Assembly (NCBI GenBank): GCA_934716785.1
Contig: CAKUYM010000318.1
Location: 1 to 5,139 of the forward strand
Origin: an uncultured Bacteroides sp.
GTDB lineage: Bacteria > Bacteroidota > Bacteroidia > Bacteroidales > Bacteroidaceae
DNA: 5,139 nt
Reading direction: 5' to 3'
Shown here piece after piece: positions 1 to 5,139 of the stretch (positions are counted from its first letter, which is position 1; each line of letters opens with the position of its first letter). The notes beneath the pieces are model-generated. The model made no database searches, was not told where the DNA came from, and saw only the letters and a list, made by a program, of their open reading frames with translations. Both the position numbers and the translations under genes were made by a program.

Positions 1-278
1 AAGTGGTGCCCGATGCGCCGAATGAGGTTCTGTTGGTACTGGACGGCTCTACCGGACAGAATGCTTTCGAACAGGCCAAACAATTTACTTTGGCAACCGA
101 AGTGACTGCCATGGCTATCACAAAACTGGATGGCACAGCCAAGGGGGGCGTCGTGATTGGTATTTCCGATCAGTTTAAGATTCCCGTGAAATACATCGGG
201 TTAGGAGAAGGAATGGAGGACTTACAAGTATTCCGTAAAAACGAATTTGTAGATTCCCTGTTTGGAGAAAATGCATGA
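1..278 (+). CDS. ftsY: Signal recognition particle receptor FtsY, C-terminal part (5' truncated by window)
   Basis: FtsY is the membrane-associated GTPase that docks SRP-ribosome complexes at the Sec translocon for co-translational insertion of membrane proteins. Only the last 91 or so residues of its NG domain are present; the reading frame enters the window open, with the first whole codon at base 3. Visible family motifs are LVLDGSTGQNA (residues 11-21 of the visible part), the G4 guanine-specificity motif TKLDGTAKGG (40-49), the ADQF-like SDQF (55-58), and the G5/closing loop GLGEGMEDLQVF (66-77). The ending at EFVDSLFGENA is where FtsY normally stops. Ffh shares the G domain but would continue into a methionine-rich M domain, which is absent, so FtsY is the better call. 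Its TGA overlaps the rimO start as ATGA, implying translational coupling. The N-terminal A domain, P-loop and promoter lie outside the window. Confidence 0.95.
   Translation, partial: VVPDAPNEVLLVLDGSTGQNAFEQAKQFTLATEVTAMAITKLDGTAKGGVVIGISDQFKIPVKYIGLGEGMEDLQVFRKNEFVDSLFGENA
264..267 (+). promoter_or_regulatory. Ribosome binding site of rimO, inside the end of ftsY
   Basis: GGAG lies 7 bases before the ATG at 275, inside the last codons of ftsY. Good Shine-Dalgarno matches are uncommon in Bacteroides. This one supports the ATG at 275, which overlaps the ftsY stop in an ATGA arrangement, as the true start of rimO. Confidence 0.6.
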
Positions 279-1585
279 AAAGAAATAGAATTGATATAAT
301 CACCTTAGGGTGTTCAAAAAATCTGGTAGACTCGGAGCAACTGATGCGTCAGTTGGAAGAAGCGGGGTATAGCGTAACTCATGATACGGAAAATCCCCAA
401 GGAGAAATAGCGGTTATCAACACATGCGGTTTTATCGGTGATGCCAAAGAGGAGTCTATCAATATGATCTTGGAGTTTGCCGAAAGGAAAGAGGAAGGCA
501 ACTTGAAGAAACTTTTCGTAATGGGTTGTCTTTCTGAACGCTATCTGAAAGAGTTGGCAATCGAAATTCCTCAAGTAGATAAATTCTACGGCAAATTCAA
601 CTGGAAAGAGTTGTTGCAGGACTTGGGGAAAGCATATCATGACGAGTTGTATATCGAACGTACATTGACTACCCCGAAGCATTATGCTTATCTGAAAATA
701 TCGGAAGGGTGCGACCGCAAATGTTCTTATTGCGCTATCCCGATTATCACGGGACGCCATACTTCCAAACCTATGGAGGAGATTCTGGATGAAGTCAGGT
801 ATCTGGTGTCGCATGGGGTGAAAGAGTTTCAGGTCATCGCTCAGGAATTGACTTATTATGGCGTTGACTTGTACAAGAAACAAATGTTACCGGAGTTGAT
901 TGAACGTATTTCGGATATACCGGGCGTGGAATGGATTCGTCTGCATTATGCATATCCGACACACTTCCCGACTGATTTATTCCGGGTGATGCGTGAGCGC
1001 GATAATGTATGCAAATACATGGATATCGCCTTTCAACATATCAGCGACAATATGCTGAAACTAATGCGTCGCCAAGTTACTAAGGAGGATACTTACAAGT
1101 TGATCGAGCAATTCAGGAAGGGAGTGCCCGGCATCCACCTGCGAACGACTTTAATGGTGGGGCATCCCGGAGAAACAGAAAAGGATTTTGAAGAATTGAA
1201 GGAGTTCGTGCGCAAAGTGCGTTTCGATAGGATGGGTGCTTTTGCCTATTCCGAAGAAGAAGGCACGTATGCCGCAAAGGCTTATGAGGATGCTATTCCG
1301 CAAGAAGTGAAACAAGCACGGCTCGACGAACTGATGGATATCCAACAGGGCATTTCGGCTGAACTGAATGCCGGAAAAGTAGGCAGACAGATGAAGGTCA
1401 TCATCGACCGCCTGGAGGGGGATTATTATATCGGAAGGACCGAATTTGATTCACCGGAAGTGGATCCGGAGGTTTTGATTAACCGTTCGGAAAAAGAACT
1501 TGAAATCGGTAAGTTTTATCAGGCGGAAGTGATAGACGCAGACGATTTCGATTTATATGCAAAGGTAATAAATGACTATGAATAA
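275..1585 (+). CDS. rimO: Ribosomal protein S12 methylthiotransferase RimO (radical SAM)
   Basis: RimO adds a methylthio group to the beta-carbon of a conserved aspartate of ribosomal protein S12 (Asp89 in E. coli numbering), a cytoplasmic radical-SAM reaction using two [4Fe-4S] clusters. The 436 residues match the family length (about 430-440). The N-terminal methylthiotransferase domain has its three cluster cysteines: C13 in TLGCSKN, C51 in INTCGF and C85 in MGCLSERY. The radical SAM CxxxCxxC motif is C146/C150/C153 in EGCDRKCSYCAIP. The C-terminal TRAM domain spans about 370-434. The related tRNA enzyme MiaB is the main alternative. The SEGCDRKCSYCAIP signature, TLGCSKN start and acidic TRAM favour RimO. 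The gene is coupled to ftsY by a 4-base overlap and runs into the downstream HU gene. All key residues are present, with no sign of damage. Confidence 0.96.
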   Translation: MKRNRIDIITLGCSKNLVDSEQLMRQLEEAGYSVTHDTENPQGEIAVINTCGFIGDAKEESINMILEFAERKEEGNLKKLFVMGCLSERYLKELAIEIPQVDKFYGKFNWKELLQDLGKAYHDELYIERTLTTPKHYAYLKISEGCDRKCSYCAIPIITGRHTSKPMEEILDEVRYLVSHGVKEFQVIAQELTYYGVDLYKKQMLPELIERISDIPGVEWIRLHYAYPTHFPTDLFRVMRERDNVCKYMDIAFQHISDNMLKLMRRQVTKEDTYKLIEQFRKGVPGIHLRTTLMVGHPGETEKDFEELKEFVRKVRFDRMGAFAYSEEEGTYAAKAYEDAIPQEVKQARLDELMDIQQGISAELNAGKVGRQMKVIIDRLEGDYYIGRTEFDSPEVDPEVLINRSEKELEIGKFYQAEVIDADDFDLYAKVINDYE

Positions 1586-1850
1586 CAAGGAATTTACATC
1601 TGAACTATCTGAAAGATTGGGATATACCATAAAAGACACTTCCGAGTTAATAGGTTCTTTGTTGTCTGACATGACACAAGAACTGGAGGAAGGTAATATG
1701 ATTGCTATACAGGGATTCGGCTCTTTTGAGGTGAAAAAGAAAGCGGAACGTATTTCAATCAATCCGGTGAGCAAGCAACGTATGTTGGTGCCGCCCAAGT
1801 TAGTGTTGTCTTACAAGCCAAGCAACACACTGAAAGATAAGTTTAAATAA
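1572..1850 (+). CDS. HU-family DNA-binding protein (small, single domain)
   Basis: A 92-residue HU/IHF-type histone-like protein, expected to bind and bend DNA as a dimer in the nucleoid. It shows the usual helical N-terminal half, the GFGSFEV turn (49-55, canonical GFGTFEV), and a beta-arm with the intercalating proline in ISINP (P65), ending in YKPSNTLKDKFK like canonical HU (FKPGKALKDAV). The usual NPxTGE is altered to NPVSKQ, as in divergent Bacteroidetes HU paralogues. There are two in-frame starts. ATG 1572 has AAGG 6 bases upstream and gives 92 residues. ATG 1578 gives exactly 90 residues beginning MNNKEF, the standard HU length. I keep 1572 for the spacing but 1578 is nearly as likely. 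Both lie inside the end of rimO, so translation is probably coupled. Whether it is a general nucleoid protein or a partner of the HU-LysM protein encoded 13 bases downstream is unknown. Confidence 0.9.
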   Translation: MTMNNKEFTSELSERLGYTIKDTSELIGSLLSDMTQELEEGNMIAIQGFGSFEVKKKAERISINPVSKQRMLVPPKLVLSYKPSNTLKDKFK

Positions 1851-1863
1851 ATATTTTCCCATT

Positions 1864-3225
1864 ATGAATGAAAAACTGACAATTCAAGACCTTACCGACT
1901 TGTTGGCTGCAAAACACAGCATGACCAAGAAAGATGCTGAGGCGTTCGTGAGAGAGTTCTTTCTCTTGATAGAACAAGCTTTGGAGAGTGATAAGGCTGT
2001 AAAAATTAAAGGATTGGGAACTTTTAAACTTGTTGATGTAGATAGCCGGGAAAGTGTCAATGTCAATACGGGAGAACGTTTTCAGATAAAGGGACACACA
2101 AAGGTGACGTTTTCTCCGGACACAAGTCTGCGTGATACGATAAATAAGCCTTTTGCGCATTTCGAGACTGTTGTTTTGAATGAGAATACAATATTGGAAG
2201 ATACTCCGATAGAAGATGCGGAAGAGGAAGAAGCAGATGAGGAAATTCAAGCTCCGGCAGTAAAAGTTCAGACTCCGGTAGTGGAAGAGAAGAGTCCAGC
2301 AGTCGAAACTCAGACCGCGGCAATAGAAGAAAAGAAAGAAGAACCTCAAAAAAATGTTGAGCAACAGCCGGAAGAACAGCCGCAGACCGAAACAAGTAAG
2401 GAGGAAAAAATAGAGCAGGAGGAATCACGGAAGGAGGCAGTGGAAGAATTAGAATTAAAGGAAGCGGAAGAGGAAAAAGAAGAAGAAAAGGAAATTATTG
2501 TTGCCGAGCAACATCAACAACCGGAACAACCTGCCAAAGAGGAAGAGAAAATTACTGCCGAACAAATTATCAAACAAGAGCTGCAGAAAGCAAATTTGAA
2601 ACCGGAATTGCCCAAAAAGGATCTGGAACAAAAGGAATCGACTAAGAAGGAGAGTACAAAAGAAAAATCACCTGTACCTTACTTGATTACTGTCATTGTC
2701 ATTGTTCTGCTACTATGCGGCAGCGTTGTTCTGTTCATTTATTATCCGGATTTGTTTTCTTCTTCGGCTGATGACAGTACTCTTGAAATGCCGTCCGTAA
2801 CAACTCAACCGATTCAAACGGGAACGCAGTTGACCGATACAATTGAGTATAAAGATACTGTGAAGGAGGTAGCACCTGATGTACCTGTGGCCACTATCCC
2901 ACAGCCGGTTGCGAAAAAGGAGGAAGTAAATACGCCTGCCAAGAATACACCCGCAAAGGATGTTCCAGCAAAAACGGAGAATGAAGTTGATAAAAAACAA
3001 CCTTCAGCTTCTGTTTATCTGGATTCGGTACCATATAAAATTACCGGAACCAAAACTAAATATACAATCAAGGAGGGCGAAACTTTAACAAGAGTATCTC
3101 TGCGGTTTTATGGCACAAAAGCGATGTGGCCATATATCGTGAAACATAACCCGAAGATTATTAAAAACCCGGACAATGTGCCATACGGCACGACTATTGA
3201 GATACCGGAACTTACGAAAGAATAA
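1864..3225 (+). CDS. Membrane-anchored HU-domain / LysM-domain fusion protein
   Basis: A 453-residue protein with an unusual order of parts. Residues 1-100 form an HU-like domain (IKGLGTFKLVDVD at 48-60, NTGERFQI at 68-75, then VTFSPDTSLRDTIN). Residues 112-235 are a Glu/Gln/Pro-rich low-complexity tract. Residues 240-268 are lysine-rich. Residues 271-294 form one hydrophobic helix (ITVIVIVLLLCGSVVLFIYY). Residues 300-390 are a Thr/Pro/Lys linker with TPAK, NTPAK and DVPAK repeats at 357-370. Residues 399-450 are a LysM domain (YTIKEGETLTRVSLRFYG, KHNPKI, then IEIPEL). No signal peptide is seen. Lysines before the helix and acidic residues after it predict N-terminus inside, C-terminus in the periplasm. 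LysM binds GlcNAc-containing glycans such as peptidoglycan; HU folds bind DNA. I infer a tether between nucleoid, or another cytoplasmic partner, and the cell wall. The arm has valine (V67) where HU has proline. There is no clear Shine-Dalgarno; the start is the first ATG after the upstream stop and gives a complete HU fold. Confidence 0.88.
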   Translation: MNEKLTIQDLTDLLAAKHSMTKKDAEAFVREFFLLIEQALESDKAVKIKGLGTFKLVDVDSRESVNVNTGERFQIKGHTKVTFSPDTSLRDTINKPFAHFETVVLNENTILEDTPIEDAEEEEADEEIQAPAVKVQTPVVEEKSPAVETQTAAIEEKKEEPQKNVEQQPEEQPQTETSKEEKIEQEESRKEAVEELELKEAEEEKEEEKEIIVAEQHQQPEQPAKEEEKITAEQIIKQELQKANLKPELPKKDLEQKESTKKESTKEKSPVPYLITVIVIVLLLCGSVVLFIYYPDLFSSSADDSTLEMPSVTTQPIQTGTQLTDTIEYKDTVKEVAPDVPVATIPQPVAKKEEVNTPAKNTPAKDVPAKTENEVDKKQPSASVYLDSVPYKITGTKTKYTIKEGETLTRVSLRFYGTKAMWPYIVKHNPKIIKNPDNVPYGTTIEIPELTKE

Positions 3226-3229
3226 GTAT

Positions 3230-3291
3230 CATCCATAACATTTCACCCGACCCTACAAACCATGTATCGGCCGGGTGAAATGTTATGGATG
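3230..3291 (+). terminator. Perfect 20-bp inverted repeat after the HU-LysM gene, possible terminator or mRNA end structure
   Basis: Bases 3230-3249 (CATCCATAACATTTCACCCG) are perfectly complementary to 3272-3291, with a 22-base loop. The structure begins 4 bases after the stop codon, a typical place for an operon end. No run of T follows on the plus strand, and none follows on the minus strand, so it is not a classic intrinsic terminator. It could still halt transcription, mark a Rho-dependent end, or protect the 3' end of the ftsY-rimO-HU transcript from exonucleases. Confidence 0.55.
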
Positions 3292-3353
3292 TGCAAAAGC
3301 GTATGAAAGTACCTTAATCTAAAGATTTCGCATTGTTTTTTAATAAAAATTAG

Positions 3354-3384
3354 TTGCAATCGTTAATTATATGGCGTACTTTTG
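3354..3384 (+). promoter_or_regulatory. Bacteroides-type promoter of the moxR operon
   Basis: TTG at 3354-3356 and TACTTTTG at 3377-3384, 20 bases apart, match the Bacteroidetes primary-sigma promoter (-33 TTG / -7 TAnnTTTG). Scanning by eye I found no other full -7 match on the plus strand. It sits in the gap before moxR with the right orientation. The predicted start is near 3388-3392, leaving an untranslated leader of about 75 bases. A TAnnTTTG octamer alone is expected by chance about once per strand in 5 kb, so position and spacing carry most of the weight. Confidence 0.6.
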
Positions 3385-3396
3385 GAAGCTGAATAT

Positions 3397-3425
3397 TAAG
3401 CCTTATGACCATAAGGAGAGGCTTA
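3397..3425 (+). promoter_or_regulatory. Leader hairpin upstream of moxR with two alternative pairings
   Basis: Just downstream of the predicted transcription start, CCTTAT (3401-3406) pairs with ATAAGG (3411-3416) around the loop GACC. TAAG (3397-3400) can extend the stem by pairing with CTTA (3422-3425). Alternatively TAAGCC (3397-3402) pairs with GGCTTA (3420-3425), which competes for the CC at 3401-3402. The rest of the leader to 3466 is AT-rich, with no Shine-Dalgarno near the moxR start. The role is unknown: mRNA stability or translation control are possible, and it matches no riboswitch I recognise. Confidence 0.35.
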
Positions 3426-3466
3426 CATTAAATAATGAGATTTAAATAATAAAATATTAAGTATTT

Positions 3467-4462
3467 ATGGCTGAATCAATAGATATCCGCGAACTAAATG
3501 AGCGGATTGAAAGACAAAGTGCTTTCGTTACCAATCTTACGACAGGTATGGACCAGATCATTGTTGGTCAGAAACATTTGGTTGAATCACTGCTTATCGG
3601 TTTACTTTCCGATGGTCACGTTCTTTTGGAAGGTGTACCTGGTTTGGCAAAAACTTTGGCGATTAAGACACTTGCATCCCTGATTGATGCGAAATATAGT
3701 CGTATCCAGTTCACACCGGATTTGCTGCCTGCCGACGTTATCGGTACAATGGTTTACAGTCAGAAGGATGAATCTTTCAAAGTGCAGAAAGGTCCGATTT
3801 TCGCAAACTTTGTATTGGCAGATGAAATAAACCGTGCTCCGGCCAAAGTACAGAGTGCCTTGCTGGAAGCAATGCAGGAACGCCAAGTTACAATCGGCAA
3901 AGAGACATTTGCACTGCCGGAACCTTTTCTTGTATTGGCAACTCAGAACCCTATCGAACAAGAGGGTACTTATCCGCTTCCTGAAGCACAAGTAGACCGT
4001 TTCATGCTGAAAGTGGTTATCGACTATCCGAAGCTGGAAGAGGAGAAACTGATTATCCGTCAGAATATTAATGGAGAAAAGTTCAATGTGAAACCGATTC
4101 TGAAAGCTGACGAGATTATCGAAGCACGCAAAGTTGTCCGTCAGGTATATCTGGATGAGAAAATTGAACGCTACATCGTTGATATTGTATTCGCTACCCG
4201 TTTCCCTGAGAAATATGATCTCAAGGAACTGAAAGATATGATCGAATTCGGTGGTTCGCCCCGTGCTTCCATCAACTTGGCTTTGGCTGCCCGTACATAT
4301 GCTTTTATCAAACGTCGCGGTTACGTAATCCCGGAAGATGTGCGTGCCGTTGCGCATGATGTTCTCCGCCATCGTATCGGACTGACCTATGAAGCGGAAG
4401 CTAATAATATGAGCTCGGACGAAATCATCAGCAAGATTCTGAATAAGGTTGAAGTGCCCTAA
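3467..4462 (+). CDS. MoxR-family AAA+ ATPase of the Bat (aerotolerance) operon
   Basis: MoxR proteins are hexameric AAA+ ATPases of chaperone type, usually encoded beside vWA-domain proteins and thought to assemble or activate protein complexes, often with metal centres or at the envelope. The 331 residues match the family. Walker A is GVPGLAKT (56-63), Walker B is FVLADEIN (115-122, with D119 and E120), sensor 1 is LATQNP (N161), the arginine finger is in EAQVDRF (R178), and sensor 2 is GGSPRAS (R266). The MoxR signature FTPDLLPADVIGT is at 82-94. The C-terminal lid helical bundle covers about 210-331. It is probably first in its operon, behind its own promoter, and a DUF58 gene follows after 86 bases. 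In Bacteroides this pair normally precedes batA-batE, linked genetically to oxygen tolerance in B. fragilis. It has no signal peptide and is cytoplasmic. All catalytic residues are intact. The exact substrate is not known. Confidence 0.95.
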   Translation: MAESIDIRELNERIERQSAFVTNLTTGMDQIIVGQKHLVESLLIGLLSDGHVLLEGVPGLAKTLAIKTLASLIDAKYSRIQFTPDLLPADVIGTMVYSQKDESFKVQKGPIFANFVLADEINRAPAKVQSALLEAMQERQVTIGKETFALPEPFLVLATQNPIEQEGTYPLPEAQVDRFMLKVVIDYPKLEEEKLIIRQNINGEKFNVKPILKADEIIEARKVVRQVYLDEKIERYIVDIVFATRFPEKYDLKELKDMIEFGGSPRASINLALAARTYAFIKRRGYVIPEDVRAVAHDVLRHRIGLTYEAEANNMSSDEIISKILNKVEVP

Positions 4463-4474
4463 TTTGTAGTTATA

Positions 4475-4546
4475 ATACAGTCAATAAGTAGTCATGGTGC
4501 AACAAACTTGACTACTTAGCTACTTACTACTTATTAACTACTGTAT
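4475..4546 (+). repeat. Nested inverted repeats between moxR and the DUF58 gene
   Basis: The gap can fold in two competing ways. Fold A: ATACAGT (4475-4481) pairs with ACTGTAT (4540-4546), and inside it AATAAGTAGT (4483-4492) pairs with ACTACTTATT (4526-4535). Fold B: AAGTAGTCA (4486-4494) pairs with TGACTACTT (4509-4517) around a 14-base loop. No U-tract follows, so a plain terminator is unlikely. The outer stem ends 2 bases before the DUF58 ATG at 4549 and could affect its translation or set an RNA-processing site. Confidence 0.5.
4512..4533 (+). repeat. Three direct copies of CTACTTA
   Basis: CTACTTA occurs at 4512-4518, 4520-4526 and 4527-4533, with one base between the first two copies and none between the last two. 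A partial copy, CTACT, follows at 4538-4542. The copies make the right arms of the nested inverted repeats and allow several pairing registers. They could be a replication-slippage product or a protein-binding cluster; nothing in the sequence decides. Confidence 0.5.
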
Positions 4547-4548
4547 AA

Positions 4549-5139
4549 ATGGAGACAAGTGAAATACTAAAAAAAGTTCGTCAGATTGAAATCAAGACAA
4601 GGGGATTGTCTAACAATATCTTTGCAGGCCAGTATCACTCGGCTTTCAAGGGTAGGGGTATGTCATTCTCGGAAGTCCGCGAATATCAGTTTGGCGATGA
4701 TATACGTGACATTGACTGGAATGTGACCGCCCGTTTCAACAAACCTTACGTAAAAGTGTTTGAAGAGGAACGTGAGCTGACGGTCATGCTGATGGTCGAT
4801 GTTTCCGGAAGTTTGGAATTTGGTACTGTCAAACAGCTAAAGAAGGATATGGTAACGGAGATTGCGGCTACACTCGCTTTTTCTGCCATACAGAATAATG
4901 ATAAGATTGGCGTGATTTTCTTTTCAGACCGGATAGAGAAGTTTATCCCTCCCAAAAAGGGACGCAAACATATTTTATATATTATCCGTGAACTGATTGA
5001 TTTTCAACCGGAAAGTCGTCGCACCAATATACGGCTTGCTTTGGAGTACCTGACCAATGTGATGAAAAGGCGTTGTACAGCGTTCATCCTATCAGACTTC
5101 ATTGATCAGGAAAGTTTTAAAAATGCATTGACCATAGCC
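4549..5139 (+). CDS. DUF58 domain protein with vWA-like fold, N-terminal 197 residues (3' truncated by window)
   Basis: The reading frame starts at ATG 4549 and stays open for exactly 197 codons to the window end. The DUF58 signature GRGMSFSEVREYQFGDDIRDIDWNVTAR is at residues 35-62, running directly into KPYVKVFEEERELTVML. A vWA-type metal-ion-dependent adhesion site is visible: DVSGS (84-88), a threonine in RRTNIRLAL (T159), and an aspartate in ILSDF (D183). These are cytoplasmic partners of MoxR ATPases; the pair acts on envelope or redox complexes. No signal peptide or membrane helix is seen so far, as expected for the short Bacteroides type of about 290 residues. The start is the first ATG after the repeat-filled gap, lacks a strong Shine-Dalgarno, and gives METSEILKKVRQIEIKTRGL, the usual start for this family. 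The batA-E genes are expected just beyond the edge. Confidence 0.92.
   Translation, partial: METSEILKKVRQIEIKTRGLSNNIFAGQYHSAFKGRGMSFSEVREYQFGDDIRDIDWNVTARFNKPYVKVFEEERELTVMLMVDVSGSLEFGTVKQLKKDMVTEIAATLAFSAIQNNDKIGVIFFSDRIEKFIPPKKGRKHILYIIRELIDFQPESRRTNIRLALEYLTNVMKRRCTAFILSDFIDQESFKNALTIA

Noticed and set aside
314..883. A 189-residue open frame on the minus strand opposite rimO
   Set aside because: It lies fully inside rimO, including its cluster-cysteine motifs, and its translation shows no domain.
1560..1588. A possible minus-strand promoter: TACCTTTG (complement of 1560-1567) with TTG (complement of 1586-1588) 18 bases upstream, reading antisense into rimO
   Set aside because: An octamer of this kind is expected about once per strand in 5 kb by chance. 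It sits in coding sequence at the rimO/HU overlap, and no gene or structured RNA follows it.
1843..2428. Open frames on the minus strand opposite the acidic tract (Phe/Leu/Tyr-rich and Leu/Pro-rich)
   Set aside because: Purine-rich codons on the plus strand leave few stops on the other strand and give artificial hydrophobic translations. The plus-strand frame contains coherent HU, membrane and LysM parts.
3268..3273. CGGCCG palindrome in the loop of the long inverted repeat
   Set aside because: A 6-base palindrome is common by chance, and it overlaps bases used by the better 20-bp stem.
3435..3449. A tiny leader ORF (ATG AGA TTT AAA TAA) before moxR
   Set aside because: Four codons in AT-rich sequence with no well-placed Shine-Dalgarno and no attenuator-like codon run; chance is the simpler explanation.
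3602..4372. A 256-residue open frame on the minus strand opposite moxR
   Set aside because: The plus strand encodes a complete, motif-perfect MoxR protein here. The minus-strand translation is rich in Cys, Phe and His with no recognisable domain, as expected of an antisense shadow.

Overview
The window reads as a segment of a Bacteroides-type chromosome (phylum Bacteroidota). The reasons are the close fit of every protein to Bacteroidales families, the scarcity of Shine-Dalgarno sequences before most starts, AT-rich gaps, a TTG / TAnnTTTG promoter of the kind used by the Bacteroidetes primary sigma factor, and the moxR-DUF58 pair that opens the Bat (Bacteroides aerotolerance) operon. The species cannot be fixed from the sequence alone. 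All recognised genes lie on the plus strand. I see no tRNA, rRNA, CRISPR array, insertion sequence or phage gene.

Left block (1-3291): the 3' end of ftsY (signal recognition particle receptor GTPase) overlaps rimO (ribosomal protein S12 methylthiotransferase) by 4 bases. RimO overlaps a small HU-family DNA-binding protein by 8-14 bases. After 13 bases comes a 453-residue protein with an HU-like domain, a long acidic tract, one membrane helix, a Pro/Lys/Thr linker and a C-terminal LysM domain. The packing suggests one transcript. It ends in a perfect 20-bp inverted repeat that starts 4 bases after the last stop and lacks a U-tract.

Middle (3226-3466): this 241-base gap holds that inverted repeat, a good Bacteroides promoter match (3354-3384), and an AT-rich leader of roughly 75 bases with a small hairpin that has two alternative pairings.

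Right block (3467-5139): a complete MoxR-type AAA+ ATPase, then an 86-base gap with nested inverted repeats and three copies of CTACTTA, then the first 197 codons of a DUF58 protein with a vWA-like MIDAS motif, cut by the window edge. MoxR ATPases usually work with DUF58/vWA partners in envelope-related complexes, and in Bacteroides batA-batE normally follow.

The most interesting item is the HU-membrane-LysM protein. Its architecture places a nucleoid-protein fold in the cytoplasm and a peptidoglycan-binding fold in the periplasm of one chain, so it could physically connect DNA (or another cytoplasmic partner) to the cell wall. Its HU arm lacks the usual intercalating proline, so DNA binding itself should not be assumed.
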